Source: Blastococcus colisei (GTDB taxonomy: Bacteria; Actinomycetota; Actinomycetes; Mycobacteriales; Geodermatophilaceae). Taken from it: 64,000 nt of DNA. This document shows, in pieces, positions 29,187 to 37,717 of this stretch. The translations under genes and the position numbers were made by a program. The notes beneath the pieces are model-generated. The model saw only the letters and a program-made list of their open reading frames with translations, searched no databases and had not been told where the DNA came from. The stretch's first letter is position 1. Each line of letters opens with the position of its first letter. Location of the stretch: positions 62,001-126,000 of the forward strand of contig NZ_VFQE01000001.1 in NCBI RefSeq assembly GCF_006717095.1. Reading direction: 5' to 3'.

Positions 29187-29221
29187 GGAGAGGGCGGTCT
29201 GGGGAAGAGGCCGCCCTCTCC
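29187..29221 (+). terminator. Rho-independent terminator
   Basis: An 11-base perfect stem GGAGAGGGCGG / CCGCCCTCTCC followed by TGACGTCTTTT. It ends the YqgE/AlgH transcript and may also act on the converging lipoprotein gene. Confidence 0.8.
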
Positions 29222-29274
29222 TGACGTCTTTTCGACGGCGTGCGGCTGCTCGGAGCGCCCCGCTGGTCCCCCGC

Positions 29275-30048
29275 TCAGATGCCCAGCGTCGCCGCGACGT
29301 CCGGGTGCTCGGCCGTCGTGGCCGTCTCCTCGTCGGCCGGTAGGTCGATCCGGCGCATGCCGTGCTCGGAGAGGGTGATGGTGACGTCGAACCCGGCGTC
29401 GGCCACCGTGGTGACGAACTGGGTCAGCAGGTCGTCGGATGCGTCGACCGCGACGATCCGGTCGCCGGGCGCTCCGAAGAGGGTGGCCAGCCGGCTGTCG
29501 ATGGAGCGTTGGCCCTCCCACGTGTAGCCGCCGTCGAGGAAGGCCCGCGGGTCGTCGGCCCGCCGCGCCGACAGGTTCAGCAGCATCTCGGTGAGCACGT
29601 CGACCAGCAGCGGGACGCCGTCCCCGGTGCCGGTGGTGACCGGTCGACTCAGGTAGACCGCCTCGGGGGCACCGCTCTCGGCGAGGGCGTCGGCCAGGCC
29701 GGGGACGTCACCGACCCAGACCTCCTCGGGCGTGAAGAACAGGGTGCGCACGTCGTCGGCCCGGCCGTCGTCGAAGCTGGTGACCGCCTGCGCCCGGCCG
29801 ACCGCGTTGCGGAAGTCGACGGAGCCGGTGAGCGTGAGCAGCTCGCCCTCGCCGTAGGGCGCGGTGACGACGAAGTCCGCGCCGCCGCGCTGCTGGTTGC
29901 GCTGCAGGAGCGTGGAGAGGGTCTGCGCTTCCTCCTCCGTCACCGGGTCGCCGGCAGTGCGGTCCGTCCCGATGTCGGCGGTGCACCCGGTGACCAGCGC
30001 CAGTGCCAGCCCCGCCGCGAGGAGCGGGCGGCGGGCGCGGGGAGGCAT
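29275..30048 (-). CDS. LppX/LprAFG-type lipoprotein
   Basis: A 257-residue predicted lipoprotein. The signal MPPRARRPLLAAGLALALVT ends at a lipobox, LVTGC (Cys about 22), so it should be lipid-anchored outside the membrane. The body (GSVDFRNAVGRAQAVTSF, DVRTLFFTPEEVWVGD) resembles the LppX_LprAFG fold, which in mycobacteria binds and carries lipids or lipoglycans. No ribosome site is seen, but TACGCT lies seven bases upstream of the ATG, so it is likely leaderless. It stands alone between two terminator hairpins. Confidence 0.8.
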   Translation of the reverse strand: MPPRARRPLLAAGLALALVTGCTADIGTDRTAGDPVTEEEAQTLSTLLQRNQQRGGADFVVTAPYGEGELLTLTGSVDFRNAVGRAQAVTSFDDGRADDVRTLFFTPEEVWVGDVPGLADALAESGAPEAVYLSRPVTTGTGDGVPLLVDVLTEMLLNLSARRADDPRAFLDGGYTWEGQRSIDSRLATLFGAPGDRIVAVDASDDLLTQFVTTVADAGFDVTITLSEHGMRRIDLPADEETATTAEHPDVAATLGI

Positions 30049-30150
30049 GCTGTGCAGCGTAGAGAAAGGATCCCCCGGCCCCCGCCACTCGCACGCTCGC
30101 GGCGGGTCCTTGCAGGGCGGTCGCCTGAAGGCATCCGGGACCTGGGACGA

Positions 30151-30192
30151 CGCACGGGCCCGCGTCCTCCGGAGAGGACACGGGCCCGTGCG
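30151..30192 (-). terminator. Terminator of padR-ino1
   Basis: An 18-base stem with one mismatch, CGCACGGGCCCGTGTCCT pairing with AGGACGCGGGCCCGTGCG, 14 bases after the ino1 stop. Confidence 0.8.
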
Positions 30193-30205
30193 GATCGTCT
30201 GGAGT

Positions 30206-31285
30206 TCAGCGCTCGATGTCGCCCTTGATGAACGCCTCGACGGCGTCGCGGGCCGCGCTGTCGTCGTACTGCACCGGCGGGCTCTTCATGAAGTACGACG
30301 ACGCCGACAGGATCGGGCCGCCGATGCCGCGGTCCTTGGCGATCTTCGCGGCGCGGACCGCGTCGATGATGATCCCGGCGGAGTTCGGGGAGTCCCAGAC
30401 CTCGAGCTTGTACTCCAGGTTCAGCGGGACGTCGCCGAACGCGCGGCCCTCGAGACGCACGTAGGCCCACTTGCGGTCGCTCAGCCACGGCACGTGGTCC
30501 GACGGGCCGATGTGCACGTTGCCGACGCCCATGTCGCGGTCGACCTGGCTGGTGACCGACTGGGTCTTGGAGATCTTCTTGGACTCCAGGCGCTCGCGCT
30601 CGAGCATGTTCTTGAAGTCCATGTTGCCGCCGACGTTGAGCTGCATGGTGCGGTCGAGCTGGACGCCGCGGTCCTCGAACAGCTTGGCCAGCACGCGGTG
30701 GGTGATGGTGGCGCCGACCTGGCTCTTGATGTCGTCACCGACGATCGGCACGCCCGCGGCGGTGAACTTGTCCGCCCACTCCTTGGTGCCGGCGATGAAG
30801 ACCGGCAGGGCGTTGACGAACGCGACGCCGGCGTCCAGCGCCGCCTGGGCGTAGAACTCCGCGGCGTGCTGGGAGCCGACGGGCAGGTAGCAGACGAGGA
30901 CGTCGGCGCCGGACTCGCGCAGGGCTGCGACCATGTCGACCGGCTGCTCGTCGGACTCCTCGACCATCTCGCGGTAGTACTTGCCGAGCCCGTCGAGGGT
31001 CGTGCCGCGCTGGACCGTGACGCCGAGCGGCGGAACGTCGCAGATCTTGATCGTGTTGTTCTCGCTGGCGACGATGGCCTCGGAGAGGTCGCGGCCGACC
31101 TTCTTGGCGTCCACGTCGAACGCGGCGACGAACTCGACGTCGGAGACGTGGTACTCGCCGAAGCGGACGTGCATCAAGCCCGGCACCGACGAGGTCTCGT
31201 CCGCGTCCCGGTAGTACTCCACGCCCTGCACGAGCGAAGCAGCGCAGTTCCCGACGCCGACGATGGCGACCTTCACTGATCCCAT
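30206..31285 (-). CDS. ino1: Myo-inositol-1-phosphate synthase
   Basis: Converts glucose 6-phosphate to myo-inositol 1-phosphate with NAD+, the first step toward phosphatidylinositol and mycothiol in actinomycetes. It has 359 residues, the short actinobacterial form. [20 protein letters not shown] is the NAD motif (4-23). [40 protein letters not shown] and [14 protein letters not shown] are family signatures. ATG 31285 has GGAGAAGGAGAA upstream. It overlaps the end of padR by 13 bases, so the two are one transcript. Confidence 0.97.
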   Translation of the reverse strand: MGSVKVAIVGVGNCAASLVQGVEYYRDADETSSVPGLMHVRFGEYHVSDVEFVAAFDVDAKKVGRDLSEAIVASENNTIKICDVPPLGVTVQRGTTLDGLGKYYREMVEESDEQPVDMVAALRESGADVLVCYLPVGSQHAAEFYAQAALDAGVAFVNALPVFIAGTKEWADKFTAAGVPIVGDDIKSQVGATITHRVLAKLFEDRGVQLDRTMQLNVGGNMDFKNMLERERLESKKISKTQSVTSQVDRDMGVGNVHIGPSDHVPWLSDRKWAYVRLEGRAFGDVPLNLEYKLEVWDSPNSAGIIIDAVRAAKIAKDRGIGGPILSASSYFMKSPPVQYDDSAARDAVEAFIKGDIER

Positions 31286-31938
31286 GGGTTCTCCTTCTCC
31301 CTGGACCCCTGGGGTCCGGTGGACGCGGACCGGTTGCGGTCCGCGGATGGCTGAGGAGGGCTGTCGGGCGCCGTTGTCGGACCCGTCGCCTCCCGGCGTT
31401 CGGTATCGATCAGTTCGTTCAGCCAGCGGACCTCCCGGTCCACCGACTCCAGCCCGTGGCGCTGCAGCTCGAGCGTGTAGCGGTCGAGCCGCTGCCGGGT
31501 CCTCGCCAGTGAGGCCCGGAGCCCCTCGCGCTGCTGTTCGACGGTGCGGCGGCGGCCCTCGAGGATCCGCAGTCGCACGTCGGCGGCGGTGTGCCGGAAG
31601 AAGGCCAGGCGGACGCCGAAGAGGCCGCCGTCGTCGTAGGCCTCCGGGCCGGTCTGGCTGACCAGCTCGTGGAAGCGTTCCTTGCCGTCGGCGGTGATCG
31701 TGTAGACCACCTTTCCGCGCCGGCCGGTGAGCGGCGGTGCGTCCGCCGGCAGCAGGGCGCGCGGATCGGGCTCGTCGGTGGAGATGAGCCCGGCCGCACG
31801 CATCCGCTTCAGCGCGGGATAGAGGGAGCCGTAGGAGATGCTGCGCATCCCCCCGAGCACCTCGGACAGCTGTTTGCGCAGCTCGTAGCCGTGCATCGGG
31901 GACTGGTGGAGCAGGCCGAGGATGGCGTACTCGAGCAT
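31273..31938 (-). CDS. PadR family transcriptional regulator
   Basis: A 221-residue regulator. The winged helix is residues 1-90 ([20 protein letters not shown], then [16 protein letters not shown] and [13 protein letters not shown]), followed by a long helical C-terminal part ([20 protein letters not shown]) typical of the subfamily with a dimerisation coiled coil. The last 40 residues are Ser/Pro/Asn-rich. ATG 31938 has GAGGGAGG. An inverted repeat at 31965-31983 is a likely autoregulatory operator, so the protein probably controls itself and ino1. Mycobacteria keep the same padR-ino1 order. Confidence 0.93.
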   Translation of the reverse strand: MLEYAILGLLHQSPMHGYELRKQLSEVLGGMRSISYGSLYPALKRMRAAGLISTDEPDPRALLPADAPPLTGRRGKVVYTITADGKERFHELVSQTGPEAYDDGGLFGVRLAFFRHTAADVRLRILEGRRRTVEQQREGLRASLARTRQRLDRYTLELQRHGLESVDREVRWLNELIDTERREATGPTTAPDSPPQPSADRNRSASTGPQGSREKENPWDQ

Positions 31939-31964
31939 CCCGCCTCCCTCGGCCGGTGTTCGTG

Positions 31965-31983
31965 ATGTATCGAGACGATACAT
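31965..31983. promoter_or_regulatory. PadR operator candidate
   Basis: ATGTATCG-AGA-CGATACAT, a perfect 8-base inverted repeat of the ATGT/ACAT type bound by PadR proteins. It lies 27 bases before the padR start and 110 bases before the divergent DUF5318 gene. Confidence 0.75.
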
Positions 31984-32092
31984 TGAACCGATGGGTCATC
32001 CACAAGGGGAGGCGGCGCGGGCCGTCCGGCAGCAGAGGCATCCGTCGCCGTGAACCCGCCGCCGGGCACGCCCGGTGCGTACATTGGCCGCC

Positions 32093-32506
32093 GTGCCCGG
32101 ACGTCGATCCGTCGTGGACTACTCGCTGCAGCGGCGAGCCGTTCTCGCCGACGTGTACGCGGGCCGCACGGGTCTGTTCGAGGTCTGCGACGCCAGTCCC
32201 TACCTCTCCCGGGCGGCGAAGTACCACGGCGAGGCGACCTCGGTCGCCTGTCCGGTCTGCCGCAAGGAGCGCCTGACCCTGGTGAGCTACGTGTACGGCG
32301 ACCACCTCGGCCCGACCTCCGGCCAGGCGAAGACGGAGCCCGAGCTCGTCCGGATGGACGCCGCGCAGGAGGAGTTCACGGTGTACGCCGTCGAGGTGTG
32401 CCGCAGCTGCGGCTGGAACCACCTGGTCTCCTCGTACGTCCTTGGTGCCGAGCCCGTACCGGGGCAGCAACCCCGCAGGGGACGGCGCCGGGCGGCCACG
32501 GAGTAG
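32093..32506 (+). CDS. DUF5318 family zinc-ribbon protein
   Basis: A 137-residue actinobacterial protein of unknown function. Two Cys pairs, CPVC (about 53-56) and CRSCGW (about 103-108), could form one zinc ribbon. [11 protein letters not shown] and [20 protein letters not shown] are conserved segments. The C-terminus is basic ([10 protein letters not shown]). GTG 32093 follows TACATT by seven bases, suggesting a leaderless mRNA. Its conserved place between padR-ino1 and ponA in mycobacteria (Rv0049 position) hints at a cell-envelope link, but that is inference. Confidence 0.82.
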   Translation: MPGRRSVVDYSLQRRAVLADVYAGRTGLFEVCDASPYLSRAAKYHGEATSVACPVCRKERLTLVSYVYGDHLGPTSGQAKTEPELVRMDAAQEEFTVYAVEVCRSCGWNHLVSSYVLGAEPVPGQQPRRGRRRAATE

Positions 32507-32682
32507 ATCCCGCCGCCAGGGCGTTCGTCCCGGCGGACCCCTCCGTCACAGCAGCCCCTGCCAGGGGCCGCTGGGCGGTGTCCTCCCCCGCTCCCACAGC
32601 TGAAGACGCCACGCTGGCGGTCGGTACACCGGCTCGCCGCTGAAGACTTGACGACAGAGAACTGTCAGAGAGGGGTTCCTTC

Positions 32683-35130
32683 GTGCCATCCCACGACGAG
32701 ACCTCGCCCGTCGCCCCGCGCGCCGGATCGGTCCGCCGTCCGCCGCCGGCACGGACGAGGAGCACCGGTGGGGGTGGCGGCCGCGGTTCCGGCCGTCCGC
32801 CCGCCGCGGGTCGTGCCCGTACGACGGCCGCCCGCTCGGGCAGCGGCACCCCGCAGCGCGCCGCCGGGAGTCGCCCGGCCGGCGGGCGGCCGGCGGCCAA
32901 GGGTGGCAGGCCCAAGGGCTCGAAGGGGACGCGGACGAGGAAGCAGACGCGCAACCGCAGGCTGAAGATCGCCGGGGGGCTGATGGCCGGCATGCTGGTC
33001 CTGCTGGGCGTCTTCGTCGGTGTGGTCTACGCCAGCACCGAGGTGCCGAGCCCCGACTCGATCACCACCTCCCAGACGACGGTCATCTACTACTCCGACG
33101 GCACCACCGAGATGGCCCGGCTCGGCGACGAGAACCGCACGAACGTCGCCCTGGAGCAGATCTCGGAGCCCGCGCAGAACGCCGTCCTCGCGGCGGAGAA
33201 CCGCAGCTTCTACTCCGACCCCGGGATCTCGCTGACCGGCATCGTCCGGGCCACGTGGAACAACCTCACCGGTGGCTCGACCCAGGGTGGTTCGACCATC
33301 ACCCAGCAGTACGTGAAGAACGCGATCCTGCAGAACTCCGAGCAGACGTTCAGCCGGAAGTTCCAGGAGCTGTTCCTGGCCATCAAGCTGGACAACAACT
33401 ACACGAAGAAGCAGATCCTCGAGAACTACCTCAACACCATCTACTACGGCCGCGGCGCCTACGGGATCGAGGCGGCGGCCAACACCTACTTCGGCGTCCC
33501 CGCCTCCGAGCTGACGGCGCAGCAGGGAGCGGTGCTCGCCGTCCTGATCCGGAGCCCATCCCGCTACGACCCCGAGGTCAGCCCCGAGGACGCGCAGGAC
33601 CGGTGGGCCGGTGTGCTCGACGCCATGGTCGAGGAGGGATGGATGACCGGCGAGGAGCGGGCGGCGTCGGTGTACCCGCCGGTCCTCCCCAAGGCCGCCT
33701 CGTCGCTGGGCATGCCCAGCGGCCCGGAGGGCCTGATCGTGGGCCGGGTCCTCGACGAGATGGAGAACGAGCACGGCTACGACGAGCAGCAGATCCGCGC
33801 CGGTGGCCTGCGGATCACGACCACGGTCGACCCGGCCATGCAGAACGCCGCGGTGACCGCGGTGAACGAGGTCATGACCGGCGAGCCCGAGGGGCTGCGC
33901 GAGGCGCTGGTCGCCCTCGATCCCCGCACCGGTGCGGTGAAGGCCTACTACGGCGGTGCGATCGGTGCCGGCGACGGCGCCATCGACTACGCCCGGGCCC
34001 AACGGCAGCCCGGCTCCTCGGTGAAGCCCTACGTGCTGGCCACGGCGCTCGAGCAGGGCATCAGCGTCACGGCCCGCCGGGACGGGAGCTCACCGCAGGA
34101 GTTCCCGGACCGCGAGGCCCCCGTGCGCAACTCCGGCGGCGTCTCCTGCGCGGCCTGCACCCTGCGCGAGGCCATCACCCAGTCGTTGAACACCACCTTC
34201 TACGGATTGGCCTACGAGGTCGGCCCGGAGAACGTGGCGGAGACCGCGCGCAAGGCGACCGGCCTGCCCGACGTCTGGGAGGAGGGGAGCCAGCTGTTGC
34301 TCGGCGTCCCGACGCTGGCCAACCCCACCACGGGGAACGTCGGCTCCTCGATCGGCATCGGTGAGTACGAGATGCGGCCGATCGACCAGGCCGTCGGATT
34401 CGCGACCTTCGCCAGCGGTGGCATCCAGCGGGACCCGTACTTCGTCGCACGGGTCGCCGACAACGAGGGCACGGTGCTGCTCGAGAACGCCGGCGACCCG
34501 GGAGAGCAGGTCATCGAGCCGGACATCGCCAACGACGTCAGCTACGCGCTCAAGGACGTCGCCTCCTACTCCCGTCGCGCCCTGGACGGCGGCCGGGAGG
34601 TCGCCAGCAAGACCGGTACCCAGGGGCTGAACGCCGAGGACAACTCCGACGCCTGGATGGTCGGGTACACGCCGTCCCTGTCGGCCGCCGTCTGGATGGG
34701 CAACGACAACCCGAACGACCCGATCGAGAACGCGCGGGGCCAGATCATCTACGGCTCCGGCCTCCCCGGCGCCATCTGGGAGCAGTTCATGAACACGGCT
34801 CTCGCCGGCACCCCCGAGGAGGAGCTCCCCGACCGGCCGATCATCGAGGGCGACACCGGCGAGGGCGTCCCCGAGCCCGAGCCGGAGCCGGAGCCCACGC
34901 CCGAGGCACCGGCGCCCACGCCGACGCCCACCCCGACCCCGACCCCGACCCCGACCCCGTCGGCGCCGCCCCCGCCCCCGCCCCCGCCCCCGGCCACGTG
35001 TGGCGAGGCTCCGCTGCCTGCGTGCGACGAGGAACAAGAGGATCCCCCCACCGAGGAGGGCGTCCCCGCACTTCCCGGCCAGCCGGACCAGGCGGGTCGG
35101 CCCGAGAACCCGGACGGCTCGAACGGCTGA
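32683..35130 (+). CDS. ponA: Class A penicillin-binding protein (transglycosylase/transpeptidase)
   Basis: Polymerises lipid II and cross-links the chains. It has 815 residues. A basic Gly/Arg/Pro-rich cytoplasmic tail (1-93) is followed by a membrane helix (about 94-117), then the GT51 domain with the catalytic Glu in AAENRSFYSDPGIS (about 168-181) and GGSTITQQYVKNA. The transpeptidase has the nucleophile SxxK in QPGSSVKPY (about 443-451), the SLN motif in ITQSLNTTFYG, and KTGTQG (about 644). The tail is a Pro/Glu stretch followed by a PT dipeptide run, then a Pro run and two Cys. The downstream gene starts 35 bases after the stop. Confidence 0.97.
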   Translation: MPSHDETSPVAPRAGSVRRPPPARTRSTGGGGGRGSGRPPAAGRARTTAARSGSGTPQRAAGSRPAGGRPAAKGGRPKGSKGTRTRKQTRNRRLKIAGGLMAGMLVLLGVFVGVVYASTEVPSPDSITTSQTTVIYYSDGTTEMARLGDENRTNVALEQISEPAQNAVLAAENRSFYSDPGISLTGIVRATWNNLTGGSTQGGSTITQQYVKNAILQNSEQTFSRKFQELFLAIKLDNNYTKKQILENYLNTIYYGRGAYGIEAAANTYFGVPASELTAQQGAVLAVLIRSPSRYDPEVSPEDAQDRWAGVLDAMVEEGWMTGEERAASVYPPVLPKAASSLGMPSGPEGLIVGRVLDEMENEHGYDEQQIRAGGLRITTTVDPAMQNAAVTAVNEVMTGEPEGLREALVALDPRTGAVKAYYGGAIGAGDGAIDYARAQRQPGSSVKPYVLATALEQGISVTARRDGSSPQEFPDREAPVRNSGGVSCAACTLREAITQSLNTTFYGLAYEVGPENVAETARKATGLPDVWEEGSQLLLGVPTLANPTTGNVGSSIGIGEYEMRPIDQAVGFATFASGGIQRDPYFVARVADNEGTVLLENAGDPGEQVIEPDIANDVSYALKDVASYSRRALDGGREVASKTGTQGLNAEDNSDAWMVGYTPSLSAAVWMGNDNPNDPIENARGQIIYGSGLPGAIWEQFMNTALAGTPEEELPDRPIIEGDTGEGVPEPEPEPEPTPEAPAPTPTPTPTPTPTPTPSAPPPPPPPPPATCGEAPLPACDEEQEDPPTEEGVPALPGQPDQAGRPENPDGSNG

Positions 35131-35165
35131 GCCGACCAACCCGCGCCATCCCGCACACTGATCGG

Positions 35166-36746
35166 GTGACCAGCACCTCCACGGACCCCTCCGGAACGTC
35201 TCCGGAGGGGTCCGTGCTCGTTCCACGTGGAACGGCCACCCCCGACGCCGTGGTGCCGGCTCGCCCGGACCGGGTGGTGCCCTCCTGGGTCGACCCGGTG
35301 GCCGCCCAGGCCAGCGAGGCGGTCGGCGGCCCCTGGGGCCGGCACGCGGTGACCGGCCGGGCGCACTTCTGGACGCCGCTGCGCATCTGCCTGCTGTTCG
35401 CCACGTGCGTCCTGGCCATCGCCTGGGCCAAGCAGGCCCCGTGCTCGGCCGGTGACTGGAGCGGCTCGCGCCAGTACACCCACTTCTGCTACTCCGACGC
35501 GGTGCCGCTGTTCGGGGGCTACGGCCTCGGGGAGGGCGCGCTGCCCTACCTGGACGCGCGCGTCGAATACCCCGTCCTGACCGGCGCCTTCATGGCGCTC
35601 GCCGCCGCCGGCGCGCGGCTGTACGCCCGCGCCGCCGAGGGGGTCGGCCTGCTGCCCGACGTCCCGCTGGTGCAGGGCTACACCGTGCTGACGTACCTGC
35701 TGCTGTCGGTGTGCGGGCTGCTCCTGGTGCGCGCGGTGCTCGGACTGGCCGGACGCCGGCCGTGGGACGCCGCCATGATCGGCTTCTCCCCCGTGCTGCT
35801 CGTGCACGCCTTCACCAACTGGGACCTGCTGGCTGTCGCGCTGGCCACCTTCGGGATGCTGGCCTGGGCGCGCTCCCGGCCGGTGCTGGCGGGCGTGCTG
35901 CTCGGTCTCGGCATCGCCGCGAAGTTCTACCCGCTGCTGCTGCTCGGCGTCCTCTTCGTCCTGTGCCTGCGGGCCGGCCGGTTGCGGGTCTGGGCCAAGA
36001 CGGTGACGGCCGCGGGCGTGGCATGGGCCGCGGTCAACCTGCCCGTGGCCGCTGTCGCTCCCGACAACTGGGCCTGGTTCTTCGTCTTCAGCCGGGAGCG
36101 GTCGGCCAATCCGGAGTCGATCTGGAACATCGCCCTGCACGTGACCGACCACCGCATCCTGGACGGACCACTGGCGGCCGGGCAGACGCCGTCGGTGCTG
36201 AACGCGGTCGTCACCGGCTGCCTGCTGGCGCTCGCGGCAGGGGTCGCCTGGCTCGCGCTGGCCGCCCCGGTCCGGCCGCGGGTGGCGCAGCTGGCCTTCC
36301 TGCTGGTCGCCGGGTTCCTGTTGCTGAACAAGGTCTGGAGTCCGCAGTTCTCGCTGTGGCTCCTGCCGCTGGCCGTGCTGGCGCGACCGCGGTGGCGCTC
36401 CCTGCTGCTCTGGCAGGCCACCGAGGTCCTGGTGTGGGGCGTGACGATGCTGCACTACCTCGGTACGGACAAGCGGGGCATCGAGGTCGAGTGGTTCTTC
36501 TTCGGCGTCCTGCTCCGCGACGCCGCCGTCCTCGTGCTCATGGCCCTGGTGGTCCGCGACGTGCTGCGTCCCGATGAGGACGTCGTCCGCACGACCTGGC
36601 CGGGCGTGGACGATCCCGCCGGTGGGGTCCTGGACCATGTGCGCGACCGGTGGGTGCTGCGATGGCGCGCCGGGATCAGGTCACCTGATCGTCGGGGGTC
36701 CCACCTCGGCGTCGACGGTGAGGGAGGACCCCGAACGGTGCGGTAG
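35166..36746 (+). CDS. Glycosyltransferase family 87-like membrane protein
   Basis: About 526 residues with 10 or more hydrophobic segments, such as LLFATCVLAIAWA, VLTYLLLSVCGLLLVRAVLG and LLLLGVLFVLCLRAG. The loop ARVEYPVLTGAFMAL carries the acidic residue expected for a GT-C polyprenyl-phosphate-mannose type enzyme. A homologue follows ponA1 in mycobacteria (Rv0051). The start is uncertain: GTG 35166 is followed by a perfect hairpin (35180-35216) and a parS site, so translation could begin at GTG 35214 or later. The last 25 codons are read from repeat copy A3, so the natural C-terminus may have been replaced. Confidence 0.82.
   Translation: MTSTSTDPSGTSPEGSVLVPRGTATPDAVVPARPDRVVPSWVDPVAAQASEAVGGPWGRHAVTGRAHFWTPLRICLLFATCVLAIAWAKQAPCSAGDWSGSRQYTHFCYSDAVPLFGGYGLGEGALPYLDARVEYPVLTGAFMALAAAGARLYARAAEGVGLLPDVPLVQGYTVLTYLLLSVCGLLLVRAVLGLAGRRPWDAAMIGFSPVLLVHAFTNWDLLAVALATFGMLAWARSRPVLAGVLLGLGIAAKFYPLLLLGVLFVLCLRAGRLRVWAKTVTAAGVAWAAVNLPVAAVAPDNWAWFFVFSRERSANPESIWNIALHVTDHRILDGPLAAGQTPSVLNAVVTGCLLALAAGVAWLALAAPVRPRVAQLAFLLVAGFLLLNKVWSPQFSLWLLPLAVLARPRWRSLLLWQATEVLVWGVTMLHYLGTDKRGIEVEWFFFGVLLRDAAVLVLMALVVRDVLRPDEDVVRTTWPGVDDPAGGVLDHVRDRWVLRWRAGIRSPDRRGSHLGVDGEGGPRTVR
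35180..35216 (+). terminator. Strong hairpin after ponA, inside the GT87 5' end
   Basis: A perfect 16-base stem (CACGGACCCCTCCGGA / TCCGGAGGGGTCCGTG) with a five-base loop, 50 bases past the ponA stop. It would end ponA transcription or attenuate read-through. If it is a terminator, the GT87 gene needs its own promoter and a later start. Confidence 0.6.
35220..35233. promoter_or_regulatory. parS centromere site
   Basis: GTTCCACGTGGAAC, perfect palindrome with flanking C and G, three bases after the hairpin at 35180-35216. About 32 kb from the origin spacer. Confidence 0.85.
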
Positions 36747-36749
36747 GAC
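36674..36749. repeat. Dispersed palindromic repeat family A, copy 3
   Basis: 76 bp: GATCAGGTCACCTGATC, an imperfect stem GGGGTCCCACCTCGGCGTCG / CGACGGTGAGGGAGGACCCC, then GAACGGTGCGGTAGGAC. It overlaps the last 24 codons of the GT87 gene and ends 6 bases before the stop of the convergent endonuclease IV-like gene. Confidence 0.75.
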
Positions 36750-36754
36750 GTGCG

Positions 36755-37579
36755 TCAGGTCAGGGCCGCCCGAAGAAGCTGGATCTCCTCGGCGTGGGAG
36801 GCGGCGTCGCCGGGGGTCTCGAGGACGACGGGGCAGTCCGCCGAACGGGCGACCTCGATCAGCAGCTCCACCGGGATCTCGCCGTCGGTCAGCGGGGCGT
36901 GCCGGTCGCGGCTGGAGCCGTGCGGGTCCCGGCTGTTGTTCAGGTGCACCAGATCCACCCGCCCGGTGATGGCCCGGACGTCGTCCACCGCGGTCGCGAG
37001 GTCCCAGCCCGCGGCCCACGCGTGGCACGTGTCGAGCACGAACCCGGCCCCGGACTCGCCGATCGCCTCCCACAGGCGGGCGATCGCATCGAGGTCGCGG
37101 GCCATGGCATTCCCGCCCCCGGCGGTGTTCTCGATGAACAGCGGCAGCGGGAAACCGCCGTCCTTCGCCTGGTAAGTGAAGGTCTTGCGCCAGTTGTCGA
37201 CGCCCACGGCCGGGTCGTCCGTGGCGAGCACGTGCCCGCCGTGCACGACCAGTCCGATCGCCCCGACGGCTGCGGCCGCCTGCGCGTGCTGGGCCAGCAG
37301 TTTCCGGCCCGGCACCCGGATCCGGTTGTTCGTCGACGCCACGTTGAGCATGTACGGCGCGTGGACGACCACGACGACGTCGCCCTGCAGGAGTGCATCG
37401 GCGTCCGGCCGCGGCTTCGGGCTCTTGTAGCTCTGCGGGTCGGTCAGGAAGATCTGCACGCCGTCGGCGTCCATCTCCGCTGCCCGGGCGAGCGGACCGC
37501 CGTCGTCGAGCTCGTCGTCCTCGGTCAGGCCGGGGCCCACGTGTACGCCGATCGGGTGTCGGGCGGGCGAGGGACTCAT
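36755..37579 (-). CDS. Endonuclease IV-like TIM-barrel protein
   Basis: A 274-residue protein of the AP endonuclease 2 / xylose isomerase-like barrel family, related to deoxyribonuclease IV, which nicks DNA at abasic sites. Likely metal ligands are spread as in the family: VHAPYMLNVAS (about 72-82), LVVHGGHVL, PLFIENTAG, FVLDTCHAWAAG, LVHLNNS, DRHAPLTDGEI and VVLETPGD. I start at ATG 37579, which follows TAGGGT by eight bases (leaderless); an upstream ATG would add 18 residues. Whether it acts on DNA or on sugars is not decided by sequence, but the metal-site pattern favours the nuclease. Confidence 0.85.
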   Translation of the reverse strand: MSPSPARHPIGVHVGPGLTEDDELDDGGPLARAAEMDADGVQIFLTDPQSYKSPKPRPDADALLQGDVVVVVHAPYMLNVASTNNRIRVPGRKLLAQHAQAAAAVGAIGLVVHGGHVLATDDPAVGVDNWRKTFTYQAKDGGFPLPLFIENTAGGGNAMARDLDAIARLWEAIGESGAGFVLDTCHAWAAGWDLATAVDDVRAITGRVDLVHLNNSRDPHGSSRDRHAPLTDGEIPVELLIEVARSADCPVVLETPGDAASHAEEIQLLRAALT

Positions 37580-37717
37580 GACGGCCGACCCTAGTTCTCC
37601 GACGAGATCAGGTTTAGCCGTAACCGTCATCACACATCATCGTTCTTGCAGCGTGACGGGGGTTACCCGCCGGTAGGCGGGTGGAGGTCCTCAGCGCACA
37701 TGGAGGTAGAGCAGACG

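Noticed and set aside
22537-33262. parS-like sequences at about 22537, 28779 and 33250
   Set aside because: Each has two or more mismatches from the palindrome (for example GTTCCACGTGGGCG), so they were not called as sites.
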